A stretch of DNA of 58,257 bases. It comes from an uncultured Bacteroidota bacterium (lineage in GTDB: Bacteria; Bacteroidota; Bacteroidia; Bacteroidales; P3). The notes beneath the pieces were generated by a model. It was given only the letters and a program-made list of their open reading frames with translations. It had not been told where the DNA came from and searched no databases. Where the stretch lies: NCBI GenBank assembly GCA_902762805.1, contig CACWPQ010000019.1, forward strand, positions 1-58,257, read 5' to 3'. Within the stretch, counting starts at the first letter, position 1. Every line of letters begins with the position of its first letter. The position numbers and the translations under genes were made by a program. Below are positions 1 to 7,060 of this stretch, one piece after another.

Positions 1-141
1 CTGCAGCTGCGCCTCGCTGCGGCGGTCGTTGTAGTGGCTCGGCCGCGCGCGCATGCACCACCGGTCCCTCCACCGGTACCCGATCACCGTCCCCACCGTG
101 CCGCGGAACGGCCCCAGAATTCCCTGTTCAATCTTTGCCAT
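1..141 (-). CDS. DUF6266 family protein, N-terminal part (cut by window edge)
   Basis: Leftward reading frame from an ATG at 139-141 that runs off the left edge; 47 codons are visible. The start MAKIEQGILGPFRGTVGTVI, followed by a GYRWR...RARP stretch, is the characteristic beginning of DUF6266 proteins, common Bacteroidetes proteins of unknown function. A second member lies at 15610-16293 in this window. No signal peptide is visible, as is usual for the family. The rest of the protein is outside the window, so its length and integrity cannot be judged. Function unknown. Confidence 0.75.
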   Translation of the reverse strand, partial: MAKIEQGILGPFRGTVGTVIGYRWRDRWCMRARPSHYNDRRSEAQLQ

Positions 142-167
142 TGTATGCTGATATTAAATGTTATACT

Positions 168-257
168 TTATTTCCCGTCGGCGCATCCCGCCCGACCGCA
201 CAGGCTGCGCATGTCGTGCAGCCCCCCGTTGTCCAAGTTGTCCCTGTTGTCGTTCAT
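168..257 (-). CDS. Possible 29-residue peptide
   Basis: Short frame MNDNRDNLDNGGLHDMRSLC continuing to GRAGCADGK and a stop. The Asn/Asp-rich start followed by a Leu-x-x-x-Arg and basic segment loosely recalls the N-termini of small Bacteroidales peptides that read LQSRREFFKKAA. Here the peptide ends right after that part, with only two Cys. It could be a truncated relic or chance. An in-frame upstream extension to 380 exists but lacks a convincing start. The rest of 142-427 shows nothing else I can name. Confidence 0.22.
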   Translation of the reverse strand: MNDNRDNLDNGGLHDMRSLCGRAGCADGK

Positions 258-427
258 AAATATTCCTTTCCACCCATAACGCGCATGTCCCGTTTTTATT
301 GCCCAACGATTAAAATATTTCATCAAACTATAGGCAAACTTTGATTGCCTTAAAGTGCTGATAATAAACGCCCGCCCCACGTCGAAACATGGGGCGAGCC
401 TACTAACTTTATGAAAAAGAAAATCCT

Positions 428-883
428 TTATTCGTCGCCCGACATCTCGTCGTCCGGGGCGAACTCAATCTGCTGCGGCGGCTCGGGGTAGATATTGTCC
501 TTGATGATGTATCCCTTGTAGGTCTCCTTGATCTCCTGCAGGAAGGCATAGGCCTCCAGGCGCGTGCGGAAATCCCCCACCTTGACCTTGAAGTTGGGCT
601 CGTCGTATATGATGTAGGCCTGCACCGTGGGGTGGTCGGTCATGAAACGGTCGCGCAAGCCGAAAGCGTTGCTCTTCGAACTGGTGCCCGAGAAAGAGGC
701 AATCTGCACGCGGTAGCCCGGGATGGTTTTAGTCTTGGAATTCAGCTCGATATGCTTCTCCACCATCTGGTTCACCGCCACATCGCCCGTGACGCGCACG
801 CGCCCCGTCTGCCCCATCGCCGACGATTGGGAAACCACTGCAATCACACCCGCAACGAGTGCTATCTTCATTATGGATTTCAT
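428..883 (-). CDS. SPOR domain-containing secreted protein
   Basis: 151 residues. Residues 1-25 form a signal peptide (MKSIMKIALVAGVIAVVSQS, Ala-rich end before GQT). Residues about 55-125 form a SPOR domain: the strand GYRVQIASFSG, then a Ser/Lys stretch, then NFKVKVGDFRTRLEAYAFLQ. SPOR domains bind denuded glycan strands of septal peptidoglycan, so a periplasmic or envelope-associated role is likely. The tail is acidic (PDDEMSGDE). An internal ATG at 871 (residue 5) is an alternative start. It lies just downstream of the leftward universal stress gene, separated by a short tandem repeat, so it may be cotranscribed or have its own start. Confidence 0.8.
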   Translation of the reverse strand: MKSIMKIALVAGVIAVVSQSSAMGQTGRVRVTGDVAVNQMVEKHIELNSKTKTIPGYRVQIASFSGTSSKSNAFGLRDRFMTDHPTVQAYIIYDEPNFKVKVGDFRTRLEAYAFLQEIKETYKGYIIKDNIYPEPPQQIEFAPDDEMSGDE

Positions 884-895
884 CTTCCGTATTGT

Positions 896-930
896 CTTAA
901 CTCCTTAACTCCTTACTCCTTAACTCCTTC
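896..930. repeat. Short tandem repeat, period 8 (TAACTCCT)
   Basis: Units TAACTCCT, TAACTCCT, TACTCCT, TAACTCCT occupy the spacer between the SPOR gene and the universal stress gene. One unit has lost a base. Part of the dispersed short-tandem-repeat family seen across the window. Confidence 0.75.
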
Positions 931-934
931 CTGC

Positions 935-1756
935 TCAATAGCTCACCGTGTCCGTCAGCACGCGGCGCGGGCGCACCGTGAGCACCGGTATTTTCGAGTT
1001 GGTCAGCATCTGCTGCGCGTAGTTTCCCATGATGAGGTTCGAGAGCGAGCTCTCCTGCTCGGTCATGATGGCAATCATGTCGGCGTTGACGGAGTTGGCG
1101 TAGTCGATGGTGTCGAGGCTGACATTTTTGCCCACCTCGATGAACTTGGTCTGGTACTGCACGCCGGTCTTGTCGAAGTGGCGCTGCACCATGTTGATGT
1201 ACTTGTTGACGATGGCGCGCACGTCCTTGGCGGTCGAGGTGTAGAGTCCGAGGAGGTGGATGGTGGCGCCGAAGGTCTTGGCGAAGGTGGCCGCCTGGCC
1301 GGCCTTCTGGCGGGTGTTGTCGCTGCTGTCGATGGGTACGACGATGGTTTCCAGCTGTTTGTTGAAGTTGAAGTCTTCGCGCAGGAGCAGCACCGGTGCG
1401 GGCGAGAGCTCGACGGTCTTGTAGGTGTTGCGTCCCAGGATGCCTTTCTTCATGCCGCTCATGCCGTGGGTGCCGACCACGACGAGGCTGGCCTCATCCT
1501 CTTCGGCCTGCTTGGCCAGCTGCTCGGCCGGGTTGCCCTGGCGCAGCACGTATTCCAGCTTGATGCCCTTCAGGAGGTGCGCCACGCCGGCGTTGCGGCG
1601 CTCTATCTCCTCGCGGATGGGCTTCTCGTCCTCGTTCTTTTCCTTCACGTATACCAAACGGATGTCGCTCTGCCACCGGTTGGCAATGTCAATGGCCAGG
1701 TCGACGGCATAGGCCGATCCGGACGAAAAATCGAATCCAACAACTACTCTGTTCAT
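935..1756 (-). CDS. Universal stress protein, tandem UspA domains
   Basis: 273 residues with two UspA modules. Module 1 (about 1-140) starts MNRVVVGFDFSSGS and carries the nucleotide-binding signature VVGTHGMSGMKKGILGRNT. Module 2 (about 148-273) starts TIVVPIDSSDNTRQK and ends KIPVLTVRPR; its GX2GX9G signature is degenerate. Tandem Usp proteins are cytoplasmic and respond to growth arrest or energy limitation; ATP binding is expected for module 1. The gene diverges from the rnf operon and has its own promoter at 1785-1816. The exact ligand and stress cannot be told from sequence. Confidence 0.88.
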   Translation of the reverse strand: MNRVVVGFDFSSGSAYAVDLAIDIANRWQSDIRLVYVKEKNEDEKPIREEIERRNAGVAHLLKGIKLEYVLRQGNPAEQLAKQAEEDEASLVVVGTHGMSGMKKGILGRNTYKTVELSPAPVLLLREDFNFNKQLETIVVPIDSSDNTRQKAGQAATFAKTFGATIHLLGLYTSTAKDVRAIVNKYINMVQRHFDKTGVQYQTKFIEVGKNVSLDTIDYANSVNADMIAIMTEQESSLSNLIMGNYAQQMLTNSKIPVLTVRPRRVLTDTVSY

Positions 1757-1784
1757 AATGGTTTTGTGTTAAAATTTCACGGCA

Positions 1785-1816
1785 CAAAATTACAACTAAT
1801 TTCCCAATTGACCAAA
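1785..1816 (-). promoter_or_regulatory. Bacteroidetes-type promoter for the universal stress gene
   Basis: On the minus strand, TTTG (1816-1813), a 20-nt spacer, then TAATTTTG (1792-1785), matching the TTTG / TAnnTTTG arrangement. It lies 28 nt upstream of the ATG at 1756. Confidence 0.6.
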
Positions 1817-1906
1817 AAATATTTCCGTTTTCTTCTTTTTGGCTCTTTGTTCTGTGTGTGCAACGCGTTGGTATACACTTGATTGTGATGATTGTTCAAA
1901 AAAAAG

Positions 1907-1938
1907 TTTGTCCATATTATATATTATATGTATCTTTG
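1907..1938 (+). promoter_or_regulatory. Promoter of the rnf operon
   Basis: TTTG at 1907-1910, a 20-nt AT-rich spacer, then TATCTTTG at 1931-1938: a textbook Bacteroidetes promoter. The leader to the rnfB ATG at 1996 is about 50 nt and A-rich. Confidence 0.8.
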
Positions 1939-1995
1939 CATCCGCTAATTAATGTTAAAAAATACATCTGAAATCTTAAAACACAACAAAATAAC

Positions 1996-2928
1996 ATGAC
2001 TCAACAGATCTTGATTGCGGTATTGGTATTGGGTGCCATCGGCGCCTTCTTTGCCGTGGTGCTCTACTTTGTGGCCCAGAAATTCAAGGTGGTGGAAGAC
2101 CCCCTGATCGATGAGGTGGCCGATGCGCTGCCCGGCGCCAACTGCGGCGGCTGCGGCAAGGCCGGCTGCCGCGCCTTTGCCGAGGCCTGCGTGGCCCAGG
2201 GCAACATGGACGGCCTGCGCTGCGCCCCCGGCGGCGAGCCCGTGGCCACTCGCATCGCCGAGCTCCTCGGCTGCACCGTCGAGCAGGGCGAGCCCCAGGT
2301 GGCTGTCGTCCGCTGCAACCCCTCCTTCTGCGGCGAGAAGCGCCGCGCCAACTACGACGGCCTCACCTCCTGCGCCTTCGCCGCCAGCGTCTTCGTGGGC
2401 GAGAGCGGCTGCGCCTTCGGCTGCCTCGGCTGTGGCGACTGTGTGGCCGCCTGCCAGTTCGACGCCATCCGCATGAACCCCCAGACCTCCACCCCCGAAG
2501 TCGACGAGGCCAAGTGCACCGCCTGCGGCGCCTGCGTCAAGGCCTGCCCCCGCCGCATCATCGAGCTGCGCAACAAGGGCCGCAACAACCGCCGCGTCTA
2601 CGTCTCCTGCGTCAACAAAGAGAAAGGCGCCGCCGCCCGCAAGACCTGCGACAACGCCTGCATCGGCTGCTCCAAGTGCGAGAAGGTCTGCCCCGTCAGC
2701 GCCATCACCATCGCCGACAGCCTCTCCTACATCGACTTCACCAAGTGCATCGCCTGCCGCAAGTGCGTCACCGAGTGCCCCACCCAGGCCATCCGCGACG
2801 TCAACTTCCCCTCGCCGGCCAAGAAGGCCGAGCCCAAGCCGGCACCCGAGGCCCTCGAGGCCCCGAAGGTGGAAGTGCCGAAGGCCGAGCCGGTGGCTGT
2901 CCCCCAGGCCGAGCCCGCCAAGGCATAA
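1996..2928 (+). CDS. rnfB: Rnf electron transport complex subunit B
   Basis: 310 residues. Rnf oxidises reduced ferredoxin with NAD+ and pumps Na+ or H+ across the inner membrane; RnfB is the ferredoxin-accepting subunit. Residues 4-27 are a membrane anchor. An RnfB-type cluster follows with C50, C53, C58 and C76 (NCGGCGKAGC...RCAPGG). Four CxxCxxCxxxC ferredoxin motifs start at about 143, 174, 222 and 251. The tail after 272 is Pro/Ala/Glu/Lys-rich and probably disordered; such tails are common in RnfB. First gene of rnfBCDGE; the spacer to rnfC holds period-8 repeats. Confidence 0.96.
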   Translation: MTQQILIAVLVLGAIGAFFAVVLYFVAQKFKVVEDPLIDEVADALPGANCGGCGKAGCRAFAEACVAQGNMDGLRCAPGGEPVATRIAELLGCTVEQGEPQVAVVRCNPSFCGEKRRANYDGLTSCAFAASVFVGESGCAFGCLGCGDCVAACQFDAIRMNPQTSTPEVDEAKCTACGACVKACPRRIIELRNKGRNNRRVYVSCVNKEKGAAARKTCDNACIGCSKCEKVCPVSAITIADSLSYIDFTKCIACRKCVTECPTQAIRDVNFPSPAKKAEPKPAPEALEAPKVEVPKAEPVAVPQAEPAKA

Positions 2929-2940
2929 CCGTAGCAACAG

Positions 2941-2964
2941 ATCAACGTATCAACCTATCAACAT
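2941..2964. repeat. Short tandem repeat, period 8 (ATCAACNT)
   Basis: Three units, ATCAACGT, ATCAACCT and ATCAACAT, in the rnfB-rnfC spacer. The phase AACGTATC recurs at 42730-42761, ahead of mmdA. Confidence 0.75.
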
Positions 2965-2971
2965 TGCTAGA

Positions 2972-4300
2972 ATGAAGACTTTCAAAATGGGTGGTGTCCA
3001 CCCCGAAGAAAACAAGATATCGAACGATGCCGCCATACAGGTGATACCGGTAGGTGCCCAGATGGTGGTCCTGATGAACCAGCACCTCGGTGCCCCCGCC
3101 ACCCCCGTCGTCCAGAAGGGCGACAAGGTGAAGGTGGGCCAGCTTATCGGCGAGGCCCAGGCCTTCATGTGCGCCAATGTCCACTCGCCCGTCAGCGGCA
3201 CGGTGGCCAAGGTGGAACCCGTCAAGGACGCCTTCGGCCTCCTCAAGCCCGCCGTCCACATCACCGTCGAGGGCGACGAGTGGATGGAGACCATCGACCG
3301 CACGCCCGACATCAAGCGCGAGTGCACGCTTGAGCCCGCCGCCGTGGTGGCCAAACTCAAGGAGATGGGCATCGTCGGCCTCGGCGGCGCCACCTTCCCC
3401 GCCCACATCAAGTACAGCGTGCCCGAAGGCAAGAAAGCTGAGTACCTCATCATCAACGCCGCCGAGTGCGAGCCCTACCTCACCTCCGACTACCGCGTCA
3501 TGATGGAGCATGCCGAGGAGATCTGCATCGGCATCAGCATCCTGCGCAAGGCTCTGGGCGTCCCCAACGCCTACGTCGGCATCGAGAGCAACAAGCCCCA
3601 GGCTATCGCCCGCATGCAGGAGGTGGCGCGCCAGTTCGAGGGCATCGTTATCGAGCCCCTCAAGGTGAAGTACCCGCAGGGCGCCGAGAAGCAGCTCATC
3701 AACGCCGTTACCGGCCGCAAGGTGCCCAGCGGCAAGCTGCCCATCGACGTGGGCTGCGTGGTCTCCAACGTCGGCACCACCTTTGCCGTCTACGAGGCCA
3801 TCCAGAAGAACAAACCCCTCATCGAGAACATACTGACCGTTACCGGCAAGAAGCTGCCCACGCAGCACAACTGCCTGGTGCGCATCGGCACCACCTTTGC
3901 CGACATCGTCAAGCACACCATCGGCGAGCTGCCCGCCACCACCGGCAAGGTCATCTCCGGCGGCACCATGATGGGCAAGGCCATCGTCAACCTCGACGCC
4001 CCCACGGTGAAGGGCAACGCCAGCGTGCTGGTGATGGACGAGGGCGAGGCGCGCCGCGCTCCCGAGACCGCCTGCATCCGTTGCGGCAAGTGCATGAATG
4101 CCTGCCCGATGGGGCTGGAGCCCTACCTCTTCTCGTCGCTGGTCAAGGCCGGCCGCACCGAGGAGGCGCAGCAGAGCAACATCCTCGACTGCATCGAGTG
4201 CGGCTGCTGCTTCTTCAGCTGCCCCGCCAACAAGCCGCTGACCGACGAGATACGCCTCGGCAAGAACCGCGTCCGCGCCATGATGGCCGCAAAAAAATGA
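2972..4300 (+). CDS. rnfC: Rnf electron transport complex subunit C
   Basis: 442 residues, the usual length for Bacteroidetes RnfC. This peripheral subunit carries the NADH/FMN site related to complex I NuoF. An N-terminal barrel-sandwich region (about 30-95) precedes a Rossmann-like region with GLGGATFPAHIK near 130-140 and NAAECEPYLTSDYR near 165, typical of RnfC. Two [4Fe-4S] motifs, CIRCGKCMNACP (from 368) and CIECGCCFFSCP (from 407), close the protein. It follows rnfB and precedes rnfD by 36 nt in the same operon. Confidence 0.96.
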   Translation: MKTFKMGGVHPEENKISNDAAIQVIPVGAQMVVLMNQHLGAPATPVVQKGDKVKVGQLIGEAQAFMCANVHSPVSGTVAKVEPVKDAFGLLKPAVHITVEGDEWMETIDRTPDIKRECTLEPAAVVAKLKEMGIVGLGGATFPAHIKYSVPEGKKAEYLIINAAECEPYLTSDYRVMMEHAEEICIGISILRKALGVPNAYVGIESNKPQAIARMQEVARQFEGIVIEPLKVKYPQGAEKQLINAVTGRKVPSGKLPIDVGCVVSNVGTTFAVYEAIQKNKPLIENILTVTGKKLPTQHNCLVRIGTTFADIVKHTIGELPATTGKVISGGTMMGKAIVNLDAPTVKGNASVLVMDEGEARRAPETACIRCGKCMNACPMGLEPYLFSSLVKAGRTEEAQQSNILDCIECGCCFFSCPANKPLTDEIRLGKNRVRAMMAAKK

Positions 4301-4336
4301 TTTTGAATGTTGAACTTTGAAATATATTATTAATAT

Positions 4337-5296
4337 ATGAACCTATTAAGTATATCGGGCTCGCCCCACGTGCATAGCGACGAGTCGACCAAGAAAATCA
4401 TGTGGCGTGTCAACCTGGCCCTCGTGCCGGCCCTGCTGGTCGCCATCGCCTACTTCGGACTGAACGCCCTGCTGGTGAGCCTCATCGCCGTGGCCAGCTG
4501 CGTGCTCTTTCAGTGGCTGATTGAGAAATACATCCTCAAGGTCCCCACCACCATCGGCGACGGCTCGGCCGTCATCACCGGCCTGTTGCTGGCCTTCAAC
4601 GTGCCCTCCACGGTCGACATGATGTGGATTGTCGTCATCGGCGCCCTTGTGGCTATGGGCATCGGCAAGATGGCCTTCGGCGGCCTCGGCAAGAACCCCT
4701 TCAACCCCGCCCTGGTGGGTCGCGTCTTCCTGCTCATCTCGTTCCCCGTGCAGATGACCACCTGGCCCGTGGTGGACGGCATCTTCCCGATGAATTTTGA
4801 TGTCGCCACCGGCGCCACGCCCCTCGGAGCCTTCAAAGAGGGTGCCCTGCCGGCCGATGTCACCCTTTGGGATGCCTTCCTCGGCCATGTCGGCGGCTCG
4901 CTCGGCGAGGTGTCGGCCCTGGCCATCCTCCTCGGCGCCTGCTACCTGCTGTGGAAGAAGGTCATCACCTGGCATATCCCCGTGGCCTTCATCGGCACCG
5001 CCCTGGTCTTCAGCGCCATCCTCTGGCTGGTGAACCCCGAGCAGTACATGGATCCCCTCATGACCATCTTCACCGGCGGCATCATGCTCGGCGCCTGCTT
5101 CATGGCCACCGACATGGTCACCTCGCCCATGGCCAAGAGCGGACAGCTCATCTTCGGCTTCGGCTGCGGCCTGCTGACCATCATCATCCGCAATTGGGGC
5201 GCCTATCCCGAAGGCGTCAGCTTCGCCATCCTCCTGATGAACAGCGTTACGCCCCTCATCAACCGCTGGTGCAAACCCGCCCGCTTCGCCGCATAA
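4337..5296 (+). CDS. rnfD: Rnf electron transport complex subunit D
   Basis: 319-residue integral membrane protein with about nine hydrophobic segments. The motif TGATPLG (T161) is the ApbE-type flavinylation site where FMN is attached covalently in RnfD. GKNPFNPALVGRVFLLISFP near 118-137 is a family hallmark. It belongs to the membrane core that couples electron flow to ion pumping. The gene is followed by five heptanucleotide repeats before rnfG. Confidence 0.95.
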   Translation: MNLLSISGSPHVHSDESTKKIMWRVNLALVPALLVAIAYFGLNALLVSLIAVASCVLFQWLIEKYILKVPTTIGDGSAVITGLLLAFNVPSTVDMMWIVVIGALVAMGIGKMAFGGLGKNPFNPALVGRVFLLISFPVQMTTWPVVDGIFPMNFDVATGATPLGAFKEGALPADVTLWDAFLGHVGGSLGEVSALAILLGACYLLWKKVITWHIPVAFIGTALVFSAILWLVNPEQYMDPLMTIFTGGIMLGACFMATDMVTSPMAKSGQLIFGFGCGLLTIIIRNWGAYPEGVSFAILLMNSVTPLINRWCKPARFAA

Positions 5297-5297
5297 A

Positions 5298-5332
5298 ACT
5301 GAACACTGACCACTGAACACTAAACACTGAAT
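5298..5332. repeat. Heptanucleotide repeat, ACTGAAC type (5 units)
   Basis: Units ACTGAAC, ACTGACC, ACTGAAC, ACTAAAC and ACTGAAT fill the rnfD-rnfG spacer. The same words appear at 55107-55134, and the complement of ACTGACC (GGTCAGT) forms the array at 13282-13309 inside a gene. Confidence 0.9.
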
Positions 5333-5336
5333 AATT

Positions 5337-5900
5337 ATGGCAAAGAAAGCACAATCCACACTCGTCAATATGCTGCTCGCGCTGACGGCCATCGCCCTGG
5401 TGGCGGCCGCGGCCCTGGCAGCCCTCAACGGCGTCACCAAGGAACCCATCGCCAAAGCCCAGCAGGCCAAGGTCGAGGAGGCCATCAGCGCCGTGCTCCC
5501 CGCCTTCGACAAGCTGGAAACCAAAGAGGTCGACGGCAACAAATGCAATCTCGGCTACGATGCCGAGGGCAACCTCGTCGGCGCCGCCATCGAGGCCGGC
5601 AACGACAAGGCCTTCGGCGGCCGCCTGCAGCTGATGGTCGGCTTCGACAAGGACGGCAACGTCTACGGCTACCGCATCCTTGAAACCCACGAGACCCCCG
5701 GCCTCGGCGCCAAGGCCGACACCTGGTTTCAGGCCGACGGCAAGGCCCCGGTGGTCGGCAAGCACCCAGAGCAGAGCAACCTCACCGTCAAGAAAGACGG
5801 CGGCGAAGTGGATGCCATCAGCGGCTCCACCATCACCTCCCGCTCCTTCCTCCTCGCCGTGGCCGACGCCTACGAAGTCTTCAAGAAAATCAACGCCTAA
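5337..5900 (+). CDS. rnfG: Rnf electron transport complex subunit G
   Basis: 187 residues: one N-terminal membrane anchor (about 9-30) and a periplasmic FMN-binding domain. The flavinylation signature is DAISGSTITS, with T167 as the expected covalent FMN attachment residue; ETHETPGLGAKAD near 116-128 is the other typical block. RnfG passes electrons between RnfD and the rest of the membrane chain. The spacer upstream consists almost entirely of heptad repeats, which leaves no clear Shine-Dalgarno site; this is normal for Bacteroidetes. Confidence 0.95.
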   Translation: MAKKAQSTLVNMLLALTAIALVAAAALAALNGVTKEPIAKAQQAKVEEAISAVLPAFDKLETKEVDGNKCNLGYDAEGNLVGAAIEAGNDKAFGGRLQLMVGFDKDGNVYGYRILETHETPGLGAKADTWFQADGKAPVVGKHPEQSNLTVKKDGGEVDAISGSTITSRSFLLAVADAYEVFKKINA

Positions 5901-5921
5901 CCCTCTAGAACACACACCGCT

Positions 5922-6521
5922 ATGAACGCAAAAGATATAATCCGCAACGGCCTCGTCAAAGAGAACCCCATCTGGGTGCTCATCCTCGGCATGTGCCCCA
6001 CGCTGGCCACCACCACCTCGGCCATCAACGGCCTCAGCATGGGCCTGGCCACCACCTTCGTGCTGATGATGTCCAACATCGTCACCTCGCTCCTCAAGAG
6101 CGTCATCCCCGACAAGGTGCGCATCCCCGCCTTCATCGTCGTCATCGCCACCTTCGTCACCATGGTGGAGATGGTGATGAAAGCCTACCTGCCGGCCCTC
6201 TACGACAGCCTCGGCCTCTTCATCTCCCTCATCGTGGTCAACTGCATCGTGCTGGGCCGCGCCGAAGCCTTCGCCTCGAAAAACAGCGTCGGCCACTCTT
6301 TCCTCGACGGCCTCTTCATGGGCCTGGGCTTCACCTGGGGCCTCACCCTCCTGGGCATGGTGCGCGAGCTGCTGGGCACCGGCTGCATCTTCGGCCACAG
6401 CCTCATCGGCGGCGCCGACGGCATGCTAATGATGATCCTCCCTCCGGGCGGCTTCATTGCCCTCGGTCTGCTCATGGCGCTCATCAACCACCTGCGCAAC
6501 CGAAATGTTAAAAAAGCATAA
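5922..6521 (+). CDS. rnfE: Rnf electron transport complex subunit E
   Basis: 199-residue membrane protein with about six hydrophobic segments. RnfA and RnfE are paralogues; the motif LGMCPTLATTTSA (near 22-34), with Thr-Leu-Ala after CP, identifies RnfE, whereas RnfA reads NNFVLSRFLGICPFLGVS. It is the last rnf gene here: a strong hairpin follows at 6544-6586 and no rnfA is found downstream or elsewhere in the window. RnfE contributes to the membrane-embedded Fe-S site shared with RnfA. Confidence 0.93.
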   Translation: MNAKDIIRNGLVKENPIWVLILGMCPTLATTTSAINGLSMGLATTFVLMMSNIVTSLLKSVIPDKVRIPAFIVVIATFVTMVEMVMKAYLPALYDSLGLFISLIVVNCIVLGRAEAFASKNSVGHSFLDGLFMGLGFTWGLTLLGMVRELLGTGCIFGHSLIGGADGMLMMILPPGGFIALGLLMALINHLRNRNVKKA

Positions 6522-6543
6522 AAAGTGTTAAATTTTGAGCCGA

Positions 6544-6586
6544 TTTTCGCACTTCTCCGTCTATAAGATATAGAGAAGTGCGAAAA
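6544..6586 (+). terminator. Hairpin after rnfE
   Basis: A perfect 14-bp inverted repeat (TTTTCGCACTTCTC at 6544-6557 pairs with 6573-6586) with a 15-nt loop. Because its outer bases are T and A runs, it could terminate in both directions. It closes the rnf operon after rnfE. Confidence 0.7.
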
Positions 6587-6608
6587 ACGAATAAATACGT
6601 ATACCATC

Positions 6609-7058
6609 ATGAAACGAATCATCCTCACCGCCGCCCTGCTCTTGGGTGCCCTCGGGCTGAAAGCCCAGGACTGCGACGCCATCATGTTGCCCTATTTCCA
6701 CAATGATAAGGCACAAGTGGACAATTATAAAGCCGTAGCTCCAGAGAAGTACAAACTTCGTTGTCTCTTTGGGAGGTCGGCATTCTATGAGACCGATGTG
6801 GCTCCAGAGAACGCGGTGATGATGTCAATTGGCGATGTCGTTGACCCCGTGACGAGCAAGCCGCTGCCCAAGAATTTTAAGGTGAATCTTGATGTTATGG
6901 GATTCTACCACTATAATTTCAGGGCTCTTCGCGCTGCCCATGCTGATAGGCAGATCTGTTTTTCCACTCCGGGTTCCACCCATCGTTATCTCGTCATGCG
7001 GACGCATGAGGAGATGCAAGAAGAAATAGCCGAGTTTGAAAAATCAATGACTAAATAG
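6609..7058 (+). CDS. Small secreted protein of unknown function
   Basis: 149 residues. Residues 1-19 are a clear signal peptide (MKRIILTAALLLGALGLKAQ). The mature part has two Cys (DCDAI, LRCLF) plus QICF, and no motif I recognise. It ends in an acidic helix (EEMQEEIAEFEKSMTK). Only 2 nt separate it from the large T9SS protein at 7061, so the two are probably cotranslated and could work together at the surface. Base composition is more AT-rich than rnf. A promoter could not be assigned in the 22 nt after the upstream hairpin. Confidence 0.65.
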   Translation: MKRIILTAALLLGALGLKAQDCDAIMLPYFHNDKAQVDNYKAVAPEKYKLRCLFGRSAFYETDVAPENAVMMSIGDVVDPVTSKPLPKNFKVNLDVMGFYHYNFRALRAAHADRQICFSTPGSTHRYLVMRTHEEMQEEIAEFEKSMTK

Positions 7059-7060
7059 AT

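Noticed and set aside
632..1882. Long plus-strand reading frame of 416 codons
   Set aside because: It lies antisense to the universal stress gene and reads His/Val/Gly-rich low-complexity sequence; it is a shadow of the GC-rich opposite strand. The same holds for many other long frames opposite rnf, dnaG, secA, mmdA and the exporter operon.
5922..6521. This gene as rnfA rather than rnfE
   Set aside because: The CP motif reads CPTLATTT, which is the RnfE form; RnfA reads CPFLGVS with a preceding NNFVLSRF.
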